In this document: in pieces, positions 53,064 to 63,360 of the stretch
Layout: the number at the start of each line of letters is the position of its first letter
Position numbering within the stretch: position 1 is the stretch's first letter
NCBI GenBank assembly: GCA_037718865.1
Contig: JBBJMP010000003.1
Location: 310,001-374,000 of the forward strand
Length of the DNA: 64,000 bases
Direction: 5' to 3'
Origin: JADCRZ01 sp037718865
GTDB lineage: Bacteria; Bacteroidota; Bacteroidia; Chitinophagales; Chitinophagaceae
The notes under the pieces: generated by a model
Databases searched by the model: none
What the model saw: the letters and a program-made list of their open reading frames with translations, nothing else
What the model was told of the DNA's origin: nothing
Position numbers and translations under genes: made by a program

Positions 53064-55256
53064 CTATCTCAAAAATAAAATTTCCCTGTACTTTGGCAAG
53101 CTCCATTCTTTATCATCAACCAGCAATTCCAGCTTGTCTACGTGATACCGGATACCTTCAAAAAATTCACCTTTCACATTGTCGCAATAGGCGATGGCTT
53201 TTTGGCGGGAATTTTCAATGGCATTTGCCGCTTTTCTGGCCTCTATCATTTTTTCCACCTGGTCGCTTATCGCAGATATATGTTCGGCAATCTTTCCCAG
53301 TATCTGCTTTTGGTTGGCATAAGAAGATTCAGGCAATCCGATCTCTTTTAATCCGCATATGTTGTCAATGAGAACGTTTTGATACTTAATGGCTGCAGGA
53401 AGTATAGTGTTGGTCGCAAGTTCTCCCATCAGCCTTGCTTCTATCTGGACCGTTTTTACATATTTCTCCAGCTCAATTTCATGTCTTGCTTCCAGTTCGG
53501 AGTGTGAATAAACATGATTGCTTTCAAACAGATGTTTGGCTTTATCCGTAAGCAAAACGTCCAATGCCTGTGGAGTTGTCTTAATATTGGGCAAACCGCG
53601 TTTCTCAGCTTCTGCTGCCCATTCGTCACTGTAATTATTTCCTTCAAACAACACTTTCTTACTATTCACTATATATTCCCTGATCACATGAATTATTGCA
53701 ATCTCTTTCTTTTCTCCTTTTTCAACCAGGGCGTCCACTTCTTTCTTAAAAGTCTTCAGCGTCTGGGCGACGATCGTATTCAGGACGATCATTGCATTTG
53801 CACAATTTGCTGAGGATCCTACTGCACGGAACTCGAATTTATTACCCGTAAATGCAAAGGGGGAAGTCCTGTTTCTGTCCGTATTGTCCAGTAATAACTC
53901 AGGAATGCTGCGGTGCAGATCCAGTTTCAATATGGCCTCATCCTGCTCGTCAAATTTCTCGCCGACCCGCGCCTGAACATCGTCCAGCACTTTGGAAAGG
54001 TATTGACCGATAAAAACGGAAATAATTGCAGGAGGAGCTTCATTGGCGCCCAACCGGAAGTCATTGGCTGAAGAAGCGATAGCCGCTCTTAACACATCAG
54101 CGTAATCGTTAACCGCCTTAATGGTATTGACGAAGAAGGTCAGGAACATCAGGTTAGTCTTTGGCGTTTTGCCCGGTGCCAGCAGGTTAACCCCTGTATC
54201 GGTGGCCATGCTCCAGTTATTGTGCTTTCCGCTTCCATTTATGCCGGCAAATGGTTTTTCATGAAGCAACACACGTAAACGATGGCGTCTTGCCACACGG
54301 TCCATGATATCCATGAGCAGGGTATTATGGTCAACGGCAACACTTACTTCTTCAAATATTGGGGCACATTCAAACTGCGATGGAGCCACTTCATTGTGGC
54401 GTGTCCTTAATGGGATTCCCAATTTATATCCTTCATTTTCAAAATCCCGCATAAATGCGTAGACCCTTTCAGGGATAGAACCAAAATAATGGTCTTCCAG
54501 TTGTTGCCCTTTTGCAGGAGAATGGCCAAAAACGGTTCTGCCGCTCATTACCAGGTCCGGCCTTGCATTAAATAAACCTTCGTCAACCACAAAATACTCC
54601 TGTTCCCAGCCCAAAGTTGGTGTTACTTTGGCCACGTTTTTGTCGAAATAATTGCACACCTCTACGGCAGATTTGTTCAGGGCTTCCAGCGCTTTTAATA
54701 ATGGGGCCTTATAATCAAGTGATTCACCTGTATAAGAAACAAAAATAGTGGGTATGCAAAGGGTCTTGCCATTGCCGATTTCCATAATAAATGCAGGAGA
54801 CGACGGATCCCAGGCCGTATAACCCCTTGCTTCAAATGTGGCTCTTAATCCACCGCTGGGAAAAGAAGAAGCGTCCGGCTCCTGTTGAATAAGCGCTCCG
54901 CCATCAAATTCTTCTATAGGTGTTCCATCGCTTTTTATGGTAAAAAACGAATCATGTTTCTCTGCTGTAGTACCAGTCAAGGGTTGAAACCAGTGGGTAA
55001 AGTGGGTCACGCCTTTAGATTCTGCCCATTGACGCACGCCGGAAGCTATTTGATTAGCCATTACGCGGTCAATTTTTTTACCACCCTTTATCGAACTTAC
55101 GAGACTTTTATATGCTTCATCACTCAACAATTCACGGGCGGTTTTCAGGGTGAAAACATTTTCTCCAAAAATTACCGTAATTTTTGTTGAAGCGGCCACT
55201 TGTACATCATTAGAATGGTCTGATAAATTATGTAGAGCATTTAATCGTAATGACAT
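53064..55256 (-). CDS. glnN: Glutamine synthetase type III
   Basis: A 730-residue GlnN-type synthetase, much longer than type I (~470). It has THWFQPLTG, the catalytic GGLRATFEARGYTAWDPSSP, the Glu/metal-binding LGWEQEYFVVD, LRTRHNEVAPSQFECAPIFE and GINGSGKHNNWSM. All are characteristic of type III enzymes found in Bacteroidota. It makes glutamine from glutamate and ammonia with ATP. It converges on cmk across a palindromic repeat. Confidence 0.96.
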   Translation of the reverse strand: MSLRLNALHNLSDHSNDVQVAASTKITVIFGENVFTLKTARELLSDEAYKSLVSSIKGGKKIDRVMANQIASGVRQWAESKGVTHFTHWFQPLTGTTAEKHDSFFTIKSDGTPIEEFDGGALIQQEPDASSFPSGGLRATFEARGYTAWDPSSPAFIMEIGNGKTLCIPTIFVSYTGESLDYKAPLLKALEALNKSAVEVCNYFDKNVAKVTPTLGWEQEYFVVDEGLFNARPDLVMSGRTVFGHSPAKGQQLEDHYFGSIPERVYAFMRDFENEGYKLGIPLRTRHNEVAPSQFECAPIFEEVSVAVDHNTLLMDIMDRVARRHRLRVLLHEKPFAGINGSGKHNNWSMATDTGVNLLAPGKTPKTNLMFLTFFVNTIKAVNDYADVLRAAIASSANDFRLGANEAPPAIISVFIGQYLSKVLDDVQARVGEKFDEQDEAILKLDLHRSIPELLLDNTDRNRTSPFAFTGNKFEFRAVGSSANCANAMIVLNTIVAQTLKTFKKEVDALVEKGEKKEIAIIHVIREYIVNSKKVLFEGNNYSDEWAAEAEKRGLPNIKTTPQALDVLLTDKAKHLFESNHVYSHSELEARHEIELEKYVKTVQIEARLMGELATNTILPAAIKYQNVLIDNICGLKEIGLPESSYANQKQILGKIAEHISAISDQVEKMIEARKAANAIENSRQKAIAYCDNVKGEFFEGIRYHVDKLELLVDDKEWSLPKYREILFLR

Positions 55257-55415
55257 GTGTTAATTTTTTGTTGCGAAATAACGATAATTAAGGGAAAACA
55301 CCAATTTTTTGTCTCGATTACCATGTAAAAGCAACTTTGAGAATTTTTTGTAGAATTAAATATTAGATCTTGAGTTATTTTGGAATGTCTAGGGCAGGTT
55401 TAATAAATATTAATA

Positions 55416-56735
55416 TTATTTGTAATGAATCTTATACCAGGATTCAGAGACTGAACAAATAAGCGGAGCAATAACCAGGGGGTAAAAGATTGCCTTATAT
55501 CTCACCAGGGCGCCAAGTATGTTTACCGTATAACCCAATAATATCCAGGCTGATCCAGTCAAAAACAGGCAAAAGTAAAAAAATACCTGCTGCTGTGGAG
55601 TAGGCCTCTCTCTGTACCTAAAAAAAACACACAGTAAAACGATAGTAGCTGCAATTTCCATCGCATAAGGAACGTATTGTAAGCCCTTGTTTTCCCATAG
55701 ATACGGGCGCAAAAACCCCACGTTCAACGCTTGGGGTAAATTTTCTATTAATCCCAAGCCCGAAGGTTCCAGCTTTTCAACAGGTATTGCTGACTTTGCC
55801 GGCAATTTCAGAAAGCCCGTTTGCCAGGATGCAATGATCCGCGGAATATTCAATGAAGAATGTAAGTGGCCGGATGTAATAACAAATAGTGTCAGTAGCA
55901 GGTAAATGGTTGCAAAAACATAAATACCTTTTTTAAACGTAGCGCTGATCAGCCACCCGGACAAAGCAGGGATTAACAAAAACGCCACATAGTTACGAAG
56001 CAGAAAGATGATGATGACAGAGGTCATTACAATGGAAAATCGCTTCCATCCTCCATTCCTTTCCATAATCCATCTGTTGGAATGATAAATGATGAGGCTG
56101 ATAAAAAGAAAGAGAACTCCATCTTTATAGAAGCCACTTGTCCAGAAGAGGAATGAGGGGAGCAGGAAAGCAGCAATGATTTTAGATATCTTCCTGCCAC
56201 TATATAGCTCATTTAGTGTTCTGTAAAAGGTGATACTTCCATAAAAGGTAATAAAAGAATAGATCACCACATTGGTGTAATAATAGCCACCACTAAACAG
56301 GTTCATGACAGCTTCAGCCTTGATAAGCAGGTTATCTTTCAGATTATTCCAGTAAGAATGATCAGATTCGGAGAAGCCCGTAAAACTTAGTTGATCAGGA
56401 TTGGCAAACAAACTGGCAAGAAACCGGATGGGGTCCCCCAACAGGATTTTCGTCTCCTTCACACTTTCAAAATAGATTTGCCAGGTATCGGCTCCCTGAA
56501 TAAATCCCGGCCGGCTATATAGGTAGCCATACAATACGCCACTTAAAAGTTTAACAGTGAACAAAGCGATCAGGCCGGATTTACTAATGCCGGTTTTATG
56601 GATAAAGGCAGACTTGGTAATGAGCCAACTTAACAGTACAAAATATAGTGTAAACAGCAGGTAGGCCACATAATGACGTATGAATCTGCAAAATATACAA
56701 AATTTTATTAAACGAAATCTCCTGCCAGATATCAT
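55416..56735 (-). CDS. Multi-pass membrane protein, unknown function
   Basis: From ATG 56735 the protein has 439 residues (MISGRRFRLIKFCIF...), with at least nine hydrophobic helices. Conserved-looking loops include YSRPGFIQGADTWQIYF and FLFWTSGFYKDGVLFLF. The layout resembles polysaccharide polymerases or membrane glycosyltransferase-like proteins, but no diagnostic motif is seen. An upstream ATG at 56774 exists, but using it would put the coding region over the purL -7 box, 2 bases from purL, so the inner ATG is preferred. The gene is divergent from purL. Confidence 0.7.
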   Translation of the reverse strand: MISGRRFRLIKFCIFCRFIRHYVAYLLFTLYFVLLSWLITKSAFIHKTGISKSGLIALFTVKLLSGVLYGYLYSRPGFIQGADTWQIYFESVKETKILLGDPIRFLASLFANPDQLSFTGFSESDHSYWNNLKDNLLIKAEAVMNLFSGGYYYTNVVIYSFITFYGSITFYRTLNELYSGRKISKIIAAFLLPSFLFWTSGFYKDGVLFLFISLIIYHSNRWIMERNGGWKRFSIVMTSVIIIFLLRNYVAFLLIPALSGWLISATFKKGIYVFATIYLLLTLFVITSGHLHSSLNIPRIIASWQTGFLKLPAKSAIPVEKLEPSGLGLIENLPQALNVGFLRPYLWENKGLQYVPYAMEIAATIVLLCVFFRYRERPTPQQQVFFYFCLFLTGSAWILLGYTVNILGALVRYKAIFYPLVIAPLICSVSESWYKIHYK

Positions 56736-56743
56736 GGTCTTCG

Positions 56744-56751
56744 TACTTTTG
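56744..56751 (+). promoter_or_regulatory. Putative -7 box for purL
   Basis: TACTTTTG fits TAnnTTTG, 25 bases before the purL ATG. It overlaps the extended N-terminus of the divergent membrane protein. Confidence 0.5.
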
Positions 56752-56776
56752 AAACTCCAGTCATCCTGAAACAAAT

Positions 56777-59002
56777 ATGGAAGTAACTGTTAAAACCGCC
56801 GAGCAACTACGTCTTACAGCTGAAGAATTTGAATGCATAAAAAGTAACCTTGGCCGCATACCCAACTTTAATGAGTTATGCGCATATTCTGCTATGTGGA
56901 GTGAGCACTGCAGTTACAAAAACTCCATAAAATGGTTAAAGACCTTACCAAAGGAAGGAAAAAGAATGCTTGTCAGGGCCGGTGAAGAAAATGCCGGTTT
57001 GATGGATATCGGAAATGGCTACGGCGTGGTTTTTAAGATTGAATCGCACAATCACCCGTCGGCAATTGAGCCGTATCAGGGAGCGGCTACTGGTGTAGGC
57101 GGCATTCACCGGGACATATTTACGATGGGTGCAAGGCCTATTGCTTCCTTAAATTCTTTGCGATTCGGAAATTTAAAAGAAGGGAAAACCCAACACCTGC
57201 TGGCAGGCGTAGTAAGGGGCATAGGCCATTATGGAAATTGTTTTGGCGTAGCTACAGTAGGCGGGGAGATCTACTTTGAAGCGTGTTATCATACCAATCC
57301 ACTGGTTAACGCCATGAGTGTGGGCATAGTAAAATCCGGAGAAACAATTTCAGCCACTGCAAAAGGCCTGGGGAACCCGGTATTTTTTGTGGGAAGTGCA
57401 ACAGGAAAGGATGGCATTGGCGGTGCTTCTTTTGCTTCTGCGGATATTACGTCTGAAAGCACCCGCGAATTACCTGCGGTACAGGTAGGGGATCCTTTCC
57501 AGGAGAAAAAATTACTGGAAGCCTGCCTGGAAATAATCAAAACGGGTGCAGTAGTGGGCATGCAGGATATGGGAGCTGCCGGCATAATTTGCTCTACAGC
57601 AGAAATGAGTGCAAAGGGAGAAGTAGGCATGAGCATAGATCTTGACAAAGTGCCTGCCCGCCAGGCAGGTATGACAGCCTGGGAATTATTACTGAGCGAA
57701 AGTCAGGAAAGAATGTTAATGGTGGTGGAAAAAGGGAGAGAAAGAGAAGTGCTTGGCATTTTTGAAAAGTGGGACCTCCCTTGTGCGGAAATAGGCGAAG
57801 TTACCGGGGATGGGGCACTACGTTTTTTTATGCAGGGCAAGCTGGAGGCAGAGCTTACCGCCCGGGATCTTGTTTTGGGTGGCGGTGCACCTCAATACGA
57901 TAGAGCATACACGGAACCTGGGTACATGCAGGAAATACAACGATTTGAGCCTGCATCAATTGGAGTACCCGATGACCTGAAATCAGTGGCCATGCAACTC
58001 ATCTCCCTTCCCAACATTGCTTCAAAGCGCTGGATTTACAATCAGTACGACAGTATGGTGGGTACGGCTAACACCTCTACGAATGAACCAACAGATGCTG
58101 CTGTCATCCTGGTAAAAGGAACAGATAAAGCCCTGGCGGTTACTACCGATTGCAATAGCCGTTATGTGTTTGCGGATCCCTATATAGGAACAATGATCGC
58201 AGTAGCAGAAGCGGCAAGAAATATTATTTGCAGCGGTGGACAGCCCCTGGGTATTACTAATTGCCTGAATTTTGGTAATCCGTATGATCCCGAAGTTTAT
58301 TATCAATTCGTCCATGCCATCAAAGGTATGGACGCCGCCTGCCGTAAATTCGACACGCCTGTTACCGGCGGAAACGTAAGTTTTTATAATCAGAGCCCTG
58401 ACGGAGCAGTATACCCGACACCCACTATTGGCATGGTAGGGTTGCTGGAAAGGGTAAAAGATAAAATGACACTGGATTTTAAGGCCCCCGGTGATCTTAT
58501 TTTCCTGATTGGCAGAAGTAATCATGATATAAGCTCTTCCGAATATGTCCATAAATGTTTACGCATTGAATTTAGTCCTGCTCCCCATTTCGACCTGGAA
58601 GAAGAATTCCGCTTACAGCAGAAGGTAAGTGAGCTCATCAGTAATAAATTAATCGAGTCGGCTCATGATGTCAGCGAAGGAGGTCTGTTTACCGCCCTTT
58701 TGGAATCCTGCTTCAACAGGGATTTAGGTTTCGATGTTGTGGCTGTCGACTCTTCCATCCGGAAGGATGCATATTGGTTTGGTGAATCGCAAAGCAGGGT
58801 AGTGGTCAGTGTCAAATCTGCTAAAGCGGATGCATTTAAAAAAGGCATGCAAAACCACCCTTACGAAGAGCTGGGTTTTGTAACTGCCCGTTCTATAGAA
58901 CTGGATGGAATGTATTGGGGTAATATCGAAGAATGGAAAGAAAGATATGATAGTGCTATAGAAAATCTGATGAAGGAAAAAACTTCGGAGTTCGGAGTTT
59001 GA
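56777..59002 (+). CDS. purL: Phosphoribosylformylglycinamidine synthase subunit PurL
   Basis: A 741-residue small-type PurL. It has MWSEHCSYKNSIKWL, FKIESHNHPSAIEPYQGAAT, the AIR-synthase-like nucleotide sites and MQDMGAAGI. The second half has NCLNFGNP, TGGNVSFYNQSP and the closing HDVSEGGL. It converts FGAR to FGAM in purine synthesis, with PurS and PurQ, which are not in the window. The length fits the three-subunit type rather than the ~1300-residue fused enzyme. Confidence 0.97.
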   Translation: MEVTVKTAEQLRLTAEEFECIKSNLGRIPNFNELCAYSAMWSEHCSYKNSIKWLKTLPKEGKRMLVRAGEENAGLMDIGNGYGVVFKIESHNHPSAIEPYQGAATGVGGIHRDIFTMGARPIASLNSLRFGNLKEGKTQHLLAGVVRGIGHYGNCFGVATVGGEIYFEACYHTNPLVNAMSVGIVKSGETISATAKGLGNPVFFVGSATGKDGIGGASFASADITSESTRELPAVQVGDPFQEKKLLEACLEIIKTGAVVGMQDMGAAGIICSTAEMSAKGEVGMSIDLDKVPARQAGMTAWELLLSESQERMLMVVEKGREREVLGIFEKWDLPCAEIGEVTGDGALRFFMQGKLEAELTARDLVLGGGAPQYDRAYTEPGYMQEIQRFEPASIGVPDDLKSVAMQLISLPNIASKRWIYNQYDSMVGTANTSTNEPTDAAVILVKGTDKALAVTTDCNSRYVFADPYIGTMIAVAEAARNIICSGGQPLGITNCLNFGNPYDPEVYYQFVHAIKGMDAACRKFDTPVTGGNVSFYNQSPDGAVYPTPTIGMVGLLERVKDKMTLDFKAPGDLIFLIGRSNHDISSSEYVHKCLRIEFSPAPHFDLEEEFRLQQKVSELISNKLIESAHDVSEGGLFTALLESCFNRDLGFDVVAVDSSIRKDAYWFGESQSRVVVSVKSAKADAFKKGMQNHPYEELGFVTARSIELDGMYWGNIEEWKERYDSAIENLMKEKTSEFGV

Positions 59003-59074
59003 TTTAGACTAGAACCCAAACCTGAAACTGAAACTTAACCCCGAACCTTTGAATCTTGAACTCCGAACTAAACC

Positions 59075-60058
59075 ATGCTAGATACAAATGCAAATATTGT
59101 TGTGACCGGTGCCGCCGGATTCATTGGAAGTTGTCTGGTAAGTTATCTTAACCAGTTGGGTTATCATCAACTGATCCTGGTAGATGAATTTAGCCGCGCA
59201 GATAAAAATCCTAATCTTGAAGATAAGCGTTTCATAATACAGGTAGAACGGGAGGTCTTTTTTAGCTGGTTCTACAAACACCGGCCTCCTGTTGGTTATG
59301 TATTTCACCTTGGAGCAAAAACAGACACCACCGAATTCAACTATGCGGTTCACCAGCACCTGAACGTTGACTATTCACAGGATATCTGGCAGCTCTGTGC
59401 CACTTTACAAATTCCGCTCATTTATGCATCATCTGCAGCTACCTATGGTTCAGGTGAATCTGGTTACAAAGATGACCACGAGTTAGCCTACACTTTACGT
59501 CCGCTTAACCCTTATGGAATATCAAAAAATGAATTTGATAAGTGGGCATTGCAGCAGAAGGACAGTCCGCCATTTTGGGCCGGACTAAAATTTTTCAATG
59601 TATATGGCCCTAATGAATACCATAAGGGTAGAATGGCCAGCGTGGTTTTCCATTCATTTAACCAGATCAGGTCTGCCGGCACAGTAAAATTGTTTAAATC
59701 GCACCGTCCCGATTACAAAGACGGGGAGCAGTTGCGTGATTTCGTTTATGTAAAAGATGTATTAAACGTTTGTTACTGGCTGATGGTCAATCAGCCTGCC
59801 TCAGGCATTTATAACCTGGGAACCGGTAAAGCAAGATCTTTTAAAGACCTCGTCAGATCTGCCTACGCCGGGCTTGATGCAAAACCTGACATTCAATATA
59901 TTGATATGCCTGAAGACATCCGGGAAAAATATCAGTATTTCACTGAAGCCGATATGAACAAATTACGTCACGCAGGATACGACGATGCGTTTTATTCACT
60001 TGAAAACGGAGTGGAAGATTATGTAAGGAATTACCTCTCACAAAACAGGTATTACTGA
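59075..60058 (+). CDS. hldD: ADP-L-glycero-D-manno-heptose 6-epimerase
   Basis: A 327-residue extended SDR. The NAD(P) motif is VTGAAGFIGSCLV, followed by HLGAKTDTTEFN, YASSAATYG and the catalytic YGISK. FFNVYGPNEYHKGRMASV and LRDFVYVKD are characteristic of HldD/RfaD. It epimerises ADP-heptose for lipopolysaccharide core synthesis. The 72-base gap after purL has short GAACC-type repetitions and no clear promoter. Confidence 0.92.
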   Translation: MLDTNANIVVTGAAGFIGSCLVSYLNQLGYHQLILVDEFSRADKNPNLEDKRFIIQVEREVFFSWFYKHRPPVGYVFHLGAKTDTTEFNYAVHQHLNVDYSQDIWQLCATLQIPLIYASSAATYGSGESGYKDDHELAYTLRPLNPYGISKNEFDKWALQQKDSPPFWAGLKFFNVYGPNEYHKGRMASVVFHSFNQIRSAGTVKLFKSHRPDYKDGEQLRDFVYVKDVLNVCYWLMVNQPASGIYNLGTGKARSFKDLVRSAYAGLDAKPDIQYIDMPEDIREKYQYFTEADMNKLRHAGYDDAFYSLENGVEDYVRNYLSQNRYY

Positions 60059-60128
60059 TTTCCTGAAACTATCATTAATTTTAATCCATTGTTGAGCAAG
60101 GCGGTTTGCTTTAACACTAAACATTTAT

Positions 60129-60923
60129 ATGAGTAAGAAAATAGCCATTATAGGAGGCGGAAACCTGGGAACTGCTATTGCTGAAGGATTATTAAAGAGT
60201 ACATTTTCAAAGGCTGAGGAAATCATCATCACTAAACGAAACATTTCTACGCTCCGGCAACTAAAAGATAGCGGTGTTCATGTTACCAGTGATAATAGTG
60301 AAGCCGTTGCAAAAAGTGAATTGATCATACTGGCAGTCAAACCTTTTCAGGTCAAAGAAGTGATGGAAGGCATAAAGAATCAACTCTCGCCAGACCATAT
60401 ATTAGTATCTGTGGTTACAGGTGTACTAATAACGGATATAGAAGAGATTGTCAAGATGAGGCTCCCTTTATTTAGGGCTATGCCGAATACTGCAATCGCC
60501 ATTCAGGAAAGCATGACCTGTTTAAGTCATACGAATGCAGGCGAATCGGATGTGAAATATGTCTATGACCTGTTCTGCACTTTAGGAAAAGTGACCTCAA
60601 TAGACGAAAAGCTAATGAACGCAGCTACGGTATTGGGTGCTTGCGGAACGGCTTATGCAATGAGATACATTCGTGCCAATATCCAGGGCGGAATAGAAAT
60701 CGGATTCGATGCTTCCACGGCGAGTTTAATTGCAGCACAAACGGTAAAAGGAGCGGCGGAACTGCTTTTACAGAAAGGAACACATCCCGAACAGGAAATT
60801 GATAAAGTAACCACGCCAAAAGGCTGTACTATTGCCGGCTTGAATGAAATGGAACACCAGGGATTCAGTTCCTCTCTTATTAAAGGCATATCCGCGAGCT
60901 TTTATAAGATTTCACATGATTAA
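60129..60923 (+). CDS. proC: Pyrroline-5-carboxylate reductase
   Basis: A 264-residue ProC. The Rossmann start is IAIIGGGNLGTAIAEGLL, with ILAVKPFQVKEV, FRAMPNTAIAI and the dimer-forming C-terminal helix GAAELLLQ. KVTTPKGCTIAGLNEME matches the family TPGGxT region with K in place of G. It makes proline from pyrroline-5-carboxylate. The length is usual. Confidence 0.95.
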   Translation: MSKKIAIIGGGNLGTAIAEGLLKSTFSKAEEIIITKRNISTLRQLKDSGVHVTSDNSEAVAKSELIILAVKPFQVKEVMEGIKNQLSPDHILVSVVTGVLITDIEEIVKMRLPLFRAMPNTAIAIQESMTCLSHTNAGESDVKYVYDLFCTLGKVTSIDEKLMNAATVLGACGTAYAMRYIRANIQGGIEIGFDASTASLIAAQTVKGAAELLLQKGTHPEQEIDKVTTPKGCTIAGLNEMEHQGFSSSLIKGISASFYKISHD

Positions 60924-61550
60924 TTCGTTTGAGTCATGCGGCTGGCAACATCTTACCGGAATATCCGTACGCCTGACGCAGGTTTCGCTTATTAATCGAA
61001 TAAACAATTGAATGACATAGCCTTATACATTAAAATCTACTTGGTATGTGAGTATATTTGATATATAAGAAAATGTGTGCTAATTTTACCACTTCTTAAT
61101 CTGCCTTATGCAAAAAAAAATTGTACAAATAGTATTTGTAATGGAAATTATTGCCATTTGCGCTTTACATACTATTAAAATGCAGAACGCTATTAAACCT
61201 ACACAAAAATTTACCAATCATAAGGTTCAATTGTCTCCGAAACACATTTTTTTGTGAATAACTAAGGTGTTCCCCACACCAGGAAATTTTTGTTCTACAC
61301 CTTGGATAATTAGTCTAACTTTACATGACCTCCCGGATTTTTTTCCAGACATTTTCCGCAGGTCAAGGGAAAATTTTATCAAATCACCATTTAAGAACCC
61401 GTAAGCAGATTGTATATTAATTTGCCTTATTTCATTTTTTGAGATCTGTGTCAAATTATGTACAAGTGTGAACAATAGGATAAACAGTGGCAGTTATTAT
61501 TGATATAAGCATACCCTGAAGCATAGGTTTAACATTACATACCAGACATT
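60924..61550. other. 627-base gap, no firm gene
   Basis: AT-rich sequence between proC and pyrG. It contains one short candidate peptide (61108-61257) and a conflicting reverse-strand frame that I do not accept. No clear hairpin, tRNA or repeat was seen. CATAGGTTTAAC near 61523 may belong to the pyrG promoter. Confidence 0.4.
61108..61257 (+). CDS. Possible 49-residue peptide with N-terminal hydrophobic segment
   Basis: It starts MQKKIVQIVFVMEIIAICAL: two lysines, then a hydrophobic helix that looks like a signal or anchor. It continues with a basic soluble tail (MQNAIKPTQKFTNHKVQL) and stops at TGA 61255-61257. No homologous family is recognised, and it may be chance. Confidence 0.25.
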   Translation: MQKKIVQIVFVMEIIAICALHTIKMQNAIKPTQKFTNHKVQLSPKHIFL

Positions 61551-63197
61551 ATGGCCAAGTATATATTTGTTACCGGCGGTGTAACGTCTTCTTTAGGCAA
61601 AGGAATTATTGCAGCATCACTTGCTAAACTATTACAGGCCCGAGGTCTGAAAGTAACTATTCAAAAATTCGATCCTTATATAAACGTAGATCCCGGCACT
61701 TTAAACCCATATGAACATGGGGAATGTTACGTAACTGATGATGGAGCAGAAACCGACCTCGATCTCGGTCATTATGAACGATTTCTTAGTATTGCCACGT
61801 CACAGGCTAACAACGTCACTACCGGGAGAATTTACCAGACAGTAATTAATAAGGAGAGAGAAGGTGCTTATTTAGGTAAAACCGTGCAGGTCATTCCTCA
61901 TATTACGGATGAGATCAAAAGAAGGATGCAGTTGCTTGGGAAGAAAGGATATGATATTGTTATTACTGAAATTGGCGGAACTGTGGGTGATATTGAAAGT
62001 TTGCCGTTCATTGAAGCAGTACGCCAGTTACAATGGGAACTTCCTGAAGAAGATTGCCTCGTAGTGCACCTGACCCTTATTCCATATTTGAAAGCAGCGA
62101 AAGAATTAAAAACAAAGCCCACCCAACATAGTGTGAAACTGTTGAGCCAGGAAGGTGTACATCCTGATATTCTTGTCTGCAGAACTGAAGAACCACTTTC
62201 ACCTGAAATCAGAAAGAAAATAGCTTTGTTCTGTAACGTAAAGCTTGAAGCGGTAATTGAGGCGGCGGATGCTTCTACTATTTACGAGGTTCCATTGGCA
62301 ATGATGCGGGAAAAACTGGATATCATCTGTCTTAAAAAATTAAATTTTACTAACTACAATGAACCTGAATTACATAAATGGAAGCAATTTCTGGATAAAC
62401 TGAAACATCCTAAAAGCCGGGTGACTATCGGACTTATAGGTAAGTACATAGAATTACAGGATGCGTATAAATCTATCCTGGAAGCTTTTATACACGCCGG
62501 TGCCATGAACGAGTGCAAGGTACAGGTAGTAAATGTCCACAGCGAATTTATTACACAAGAAAACGTGGCCGAAAAGCTGGTTAATCTCGATGGTTTACTT
62601 GTCGCTCCGGGATTTGGCCATCGGGGTATAGAAGGAAAGATCATTGCAGTTAAGTATGCACGGGAAAACGGATTACCCTTCTTTGGCATCTGCCTGGGTA
62701 TGCAGATGGCTGTGATTGAGTTTGCCAGAAATGTTTTAGGTTTGAAAGATGCACATTCAACCGAGATGAATCCGGATACTCCGGATGCCGTTATTGACCT
62801 GATGGAAGAACAGAAAAAGGTAACCATCAAAGGCGGTACGATGCGGTTGGGAGCATACCCCTGCAATATTAAGACCGGTACGCTCGCTCATGAAATTTAC
62901 GAAAGTTCCCTGATCAGTGAACGCCATCGTCATCGTTGGGAATTTAATAATTTATATCTTGAACAGTTCGAAAACGCCGGACTGATAGCCAGTGGAAAAA
63001 ATCCGGATACAAACCTGGTAGAAATCGTAGAATTGGCAAATCACCCCTTTTTTATCGGCGTACAATATCACCCGGAATTAAAAAGTACCGTTGAAAATCC
63101 TCAGCCGTTATTTGTTCAGTTTATAAAGGCTGCTAAAGAATTTGCCGAACGTAAAGACTCAGTAAAAAACCCTTTGCTGCAAAGTGAAATGATATAA
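61551..63197 (+). CDS. pyrG: CTP synthase
   Basis: A 548-residue CTP synthetase. The N-terminal synthase domain has FVTGGVTSSLGKGI, KFDPYINVDPGTLNPYEHGE and TEIGGTVGDIES. The class I glutamine amidotransferase domain has the nucleophile elbow FFGICLGMQ and the closing VQYHPELKS with the catalytic His-Glu. It aminates UTP to CTP using glutamine and ATP. The length and domain order are standard. Confidence 0.97.
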   Translation: MAKYIFVTGGVTSSLGKGIIAASLAKLLQARGLKVTIQKFDPYINVDPGTLNPYEHGECYVTDDGAETDLDLGHYERFLSIATSQANNVTTGRIYQTVINKEREGAYLGKTVQVIPHITDEIKRRMQLLGKKGYDIVITEIGGTVGDIESLPFIEAVRQLQWELPEEDCLVVHLTLIPYLKAAKELKTKPTQHSVKLLSQEGVHPDILVCRTEEPLSPEIRKKIALFCNVKLEAVIEAADASTIYEVPLAMMREKLDIICLKKLNFTNYNEPELHKWKQFLDKLKHPKSRVTIGLIGKYIELQDAYKSILEAFIHAGAMNECKVQVVNVHSEFITQENVAEKLVNLDGLLVAPGFGHRGIEGKIIAVKYARENGLPFFGICLGMQMAVIEFARNVLGLKDAHSTEMNPDTPDAVIDLMEEQKKVTIKGGTMRLGAYPCNIKTGTLAHEIYESSLISERHRHRWEFNNLYLEQFENAGLIASGKNPDTNLVEIVELANHPFFIGVQYHPELKSTVENPQPLFVQFIKAAKEFAERKDSVKNPLLQSEMI

Positions 63198-63331
63198 GGC
63201 TCACAAATCAGAATGGAAGAGTAAGATCCCTCTTCACCGGTCTAAATAGTCTCGACGAAAATTCCTGCCGACCGCTAATTGGCAACCCGTGACCTTCCAA
63301 ATTGCTTACTACCTACTATCTGTCAAACCCC

Positions 63332-63339
63332 TATCTTTG
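63332..63339 (+). promoter_or_regulatory. -7 box of yidC
   Basis: TATCTTTG is a perfect TAnnTTTG, 21 bases before ATG 63361. It is identical to the boxes of tRNA-Asp and the oxidoreductase gene. Confidence 0.6.
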
Positions 63340-63360
63340 CCGTCTTAAAAATTATGATTA

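Noticed and set aside
61227..61475. Reverse-strand 82-residue frame before pyrG
   Set aside because: No domain, composition like non-coding DNA, and it conflicts with the forward-strand peptide.
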